A DNA stretch of 14,863 bases from contig JAFQWS010000084.1 of assembly GCA_017407305.1 (NCBI GenBank), positions 1-14,863 of the forward strand, in the 5' to 3' direction. The stretch is from Clostridia bacterium (lineage in GTDB: Bacteria; Bacillota; Clostridia; Christensenellales; CAG-314). Below the pieces are notes generated by a model. That model did not search any database. It was given only the letters and a program-made list of their open reading frames with translations, and had not been told where the DNA came from. The translations under genes were made by a program, and so were the position numbers. Each line of letters begins with the position of its first letter. Position 1 is the first letter of the stretch. Below are positions 13,488 to 14,863 of the stretch, piece by piece.

Positions 13488-14863
13488 ATGAGTAAACCTA
13501 AACAAACGAAGACAGTTATTAAACGCGTCAAAAAACCCCACCACTTTTTAGCATGGTTTTTGGGCTTTTTGTTCGGCTTGTTTTTCCCTCTCATTTCTTT
13601 GGTGACCGCAATCTTTGTCGTAACACCCGATATGATCAGCCCTTCTACCGAAGATTATTTGGGGGATTTGTCCGGTTATTCCTTTGGTGGCATCGTTTTG
13701 CAACTTGTAGAAAAGTTTTCTGAAAACGGCACAGGATACACCTTTGGCGATTTGATGGAAGACTACAACATAGACCCCGACAGGATGACTCCCGACGTGG
13801 GCGCAATTTTCAAAGATGAAGATATTCAAAATCTTCCCATTGGCGCATTGGCAAACGGCGGAGTGGATACCTTTTTAGAAGTTGCCCCTGCATCTTTGAT
13901 TGTCGGTATTGCCAGCCCTTATTTGGGCGCAAATGCCGACAATGTTGAATCGGCTTTGGAAGGCGTTTCCTTGTCACAACTTATCAACTTCCAAGATTTG
14001 GAAAATGGTACGGCAAAGGCGTTGGAAGGCGTTGAACTTGCTTGGATTTTGCCTTTCTTGACAGAAGGCGACAACGCAATTTTCGATACCATTGGTCAAA
14101 GCACGGTGGGCCACCTTTTGGCAGGTTTCTTGTCTGAAAATATTTGGGCAGAATTGAAAGAAGACGGACACTTGTCCGTTCTTGGCTCTTTGACCTTCGT
14201 TGACCTTTTGGGAAGCATTGACCAATCTATGGAAAACATTTTGGGCGACAAAGCAATTGCCGACTTGGTAAACGAAGAAGATCAATTGGACGTCTTTGGA
14301 ATTTTGCATGGATTGCAAATTGGTACGTTGCTTGGCTATGAAAAAATTTCCGACGTTTGGTACACCTCTTCCAATCAAGAAGTAGATGGAATTGAAAAAA
14401 TCCTTGCCGACGTTTCTATGGACGACTTACTTGGTGGTGACTTTGACGTAAACGTTCTTTTTGGCGACGTTTACATTGGCGAATTGCTTGGCTATGAACT
14501 GAACGGCGAAATTTGGGAAGATTCCGACGGCAACGAAGTGGACAGTCTTATGGCCGTTTTGGCTGACATTCAACTTGGCGACTTGTTGGGTGGCGATTTT
14601 GACATCAACAACATTTTTGGCGACCTTTACATTGGCGAATTGCTTGGTTATGAACTGAACGGCGAAGTTTGGGAAGATACCGACGGCAACGAAGTGGACA
14701 GCCTTATGGCCGTTTTGGCAGACATTCAAATCGGCGACTTGTTGGGTGGCGATTTTGACATCAACAACATCTTTGGCGACCTTTATATCGGTGAATTGCT
14801 TGGTTATGAACTGAACGGCGAAATTTGGGAAGATTCCGACGGCAACGAAGTGGACAGTCTTAT
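13488..14863 (+). CDS. Membrane-anchored acidic tandem-repeat protein (C-terminus outside window)
   Basis: An open reading frame of 458 complete codons running off the right edge with no stop. Residues 1-19 are basic (MSKPKQTKTVIKRVKKPHH), followed by one hydrophobic segment at about 20-45, so an N-in signal anchor with the rest outside is predicted. Residues 46-205 are acidic and rich in Leu, Gly and Asp, of no family I recognise. From about 206 degenerate repeat copies appear, and from 312 a regular 52-residue repeat starts: GDLLGGDFDINNIFGDLYIG, then ELLGYELNGEIWEDSDGNEV, then DSLMAVLADIQI. The repeats have 13 Asp/Glu and no Lys, Arg or Cys. A wall-associated or surface stalk is a plausible inference; adhesin, S-layer-like or envelope-spanning roles are all open. 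The gene follows gdpD after 32 nt and has a strong SD. Codon usage (TTG leucine, GAC, GGC) matches its neighbours, so no sign of recent transfer. Confidence 0.85.
   Translation, partial: MSKPKQTKTVIKRVKKPHHFLAWFLGFLFGLFFPLISLVTAIFVVTPDMISPSTEDYLGDLSGYSFGGIVLQLVEKFSENGTGYTFGDLMEDYNIDPDRMTPDVGAIFKDEDIQNLPIGALANGGVDTFLEVAPASLIVGIASPYLGANADNVESALEGVSLSQLINFQDLENGTAKALEGVELAWILPFLTEGDNAIFDTIGQSTVGHLLAGFLSENIWAELKEDGHLSVLGSLTFVDLLGSIDQSMENILGDKAIADLVNEEDQLDVFGILHGLQIGTLLGYEKISDVWYTSSNQEVDGIEKILADVSMDDLLGGDFDVNVLFGDVYIGELLGYELNGEIWEDSDGNEVDSLMAVLADIQLGDLLGGDFDINNIFGDLYIGELLGYELNGEVWEDTDGNEVDSLMAVLADIQIGDLLGGDFDINNIFGDLYIGELLGYELNGEIWEDSDGNEVDSL
14103..14210 (+). repeat. Degenerate repeat copy (most membrane-proximal)
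   Basis: Residues 206-241 (TVGHLLAGFLSENIW ... FVDLL) follow the layout of the later units (YIGELLGYELNGEIW ... IGDLL): the LL pair, the Trp and the closing DLL are kept, with about three residues fewer. Similarity is by eye only. Confidence 0.45.
14265..14420 (+). repeat. Diverged repeat copy
   Basis: Residues of about 260-311 include LQIGTLLGYEKISDVWYTSS and QEVDGIEKILADVSM, which line up without gaps over 39 residues with YIGELLGYELNGEIWEDSDG and NEVDSLMAVLADIQI. Unlike the later copies it contains lysines and has lost the DSDGN turn. Confidence 0.7.
14421..14863 (+). repeat. Tandem array of 156-bp (52-residue) repeats
   Basis: Three head-to-tail units start at 14421, 14577 and 14733; the third is cut by the window edge after 131 bases. 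Spacing is exactly 156 bp, checked at the GAATTGCTTGG landmark at 14481, 14637 and 14793. Units two and three differ at about seven of 131 bases, most of them synonymous. The first unit differs more at its 5' half, but its 3' half matches unit three. Confidence 0.95.

Noticed and set aside
14427..14729. 100-residue minus-strand ORF with internal repetition
   Set aside because: It is the antisense of the 156-bp repeat array; its repetition is inherited from the plus-strand gene, and it has no SD or promoter.
14421..14863. CRISPR array or transposon terminal repeat
   Set aside because: The 156-bp units are contiguous, in frame and coding, with no unique spacers.

Overview
The window looks like chromosomal DNA of a low-GC Gram-positive bacterium (Bacillota/Clostridia-like), roughly 40% GC by eye. 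Support for this: pcrA sits directly upstream of ligA and lepA upstream of hemW, both classic Firmicutes neighbourhoods; PcrA carries the Firmicutes-type C-terminal Tudor-like domain; Shine-Dalgarno sequences are AAGGAG/AGGAGG; promoters are sigma-A-like. Species cannot be named. Leucine is written mostly as TTG instead of TTA, which is unusual for such a genome. There are no tRNA, rRNA, CRISPR or insertion-sequence signals.

Layout. (1) 1-9172, minus strand: one tightly packed set of eight genes read from right to left: rarA, an ABC exporter ATPase and its permease, tyrS, a YigZ/IMPACT protein, a flavin reductase, pcrA and the 5' part of ligA (cut by the window edge). Junctions range from an 8-nt overlap to a 12-nt gap, and several stop codons lie inside the next gene's Shine-Dalgarno. 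A good extended -10 promoter predicts transcription starting exactly at the rarA ATG, so the operon may begin with a leaderless message. (2) 9173-9426: 254-bp intergenic region holding that promoter, a strong minus-strand intrinsic terminator and an AT-rich hairpin. (3) 9427-12524, minus strand: lepA, a 59-residue unknown ORF and hemW, with a near-consensus promoter in front of lepA. (4) 12525-12726: 202-bp divergent promoter region. (5) 12727 to the right edge, plus strand: a cytoplasmic glycerophosphodiester phosphodiesterase, then a membrane-anchored, very acidic protein that enters a tandem array of 52-residue repeats and runs off the window.

The operons on the left are housekeeping: replication-fork rescue and DNA repair (RarA, PcrA, LigA), translation (TyrRS, LepA), heme trafficking (HemW), with an ABC exporter and two small enzyme-like proteins inserted. 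The most unusual object is the repeat protein at the right edge: one N-terminal membrane anchor, degenerate repeats near the membrane, and nearly identical 156-bp repeats farther out with no Lys or Arg. I cannot assign it a function. No intergenic stretch exceeds about 255 bases.
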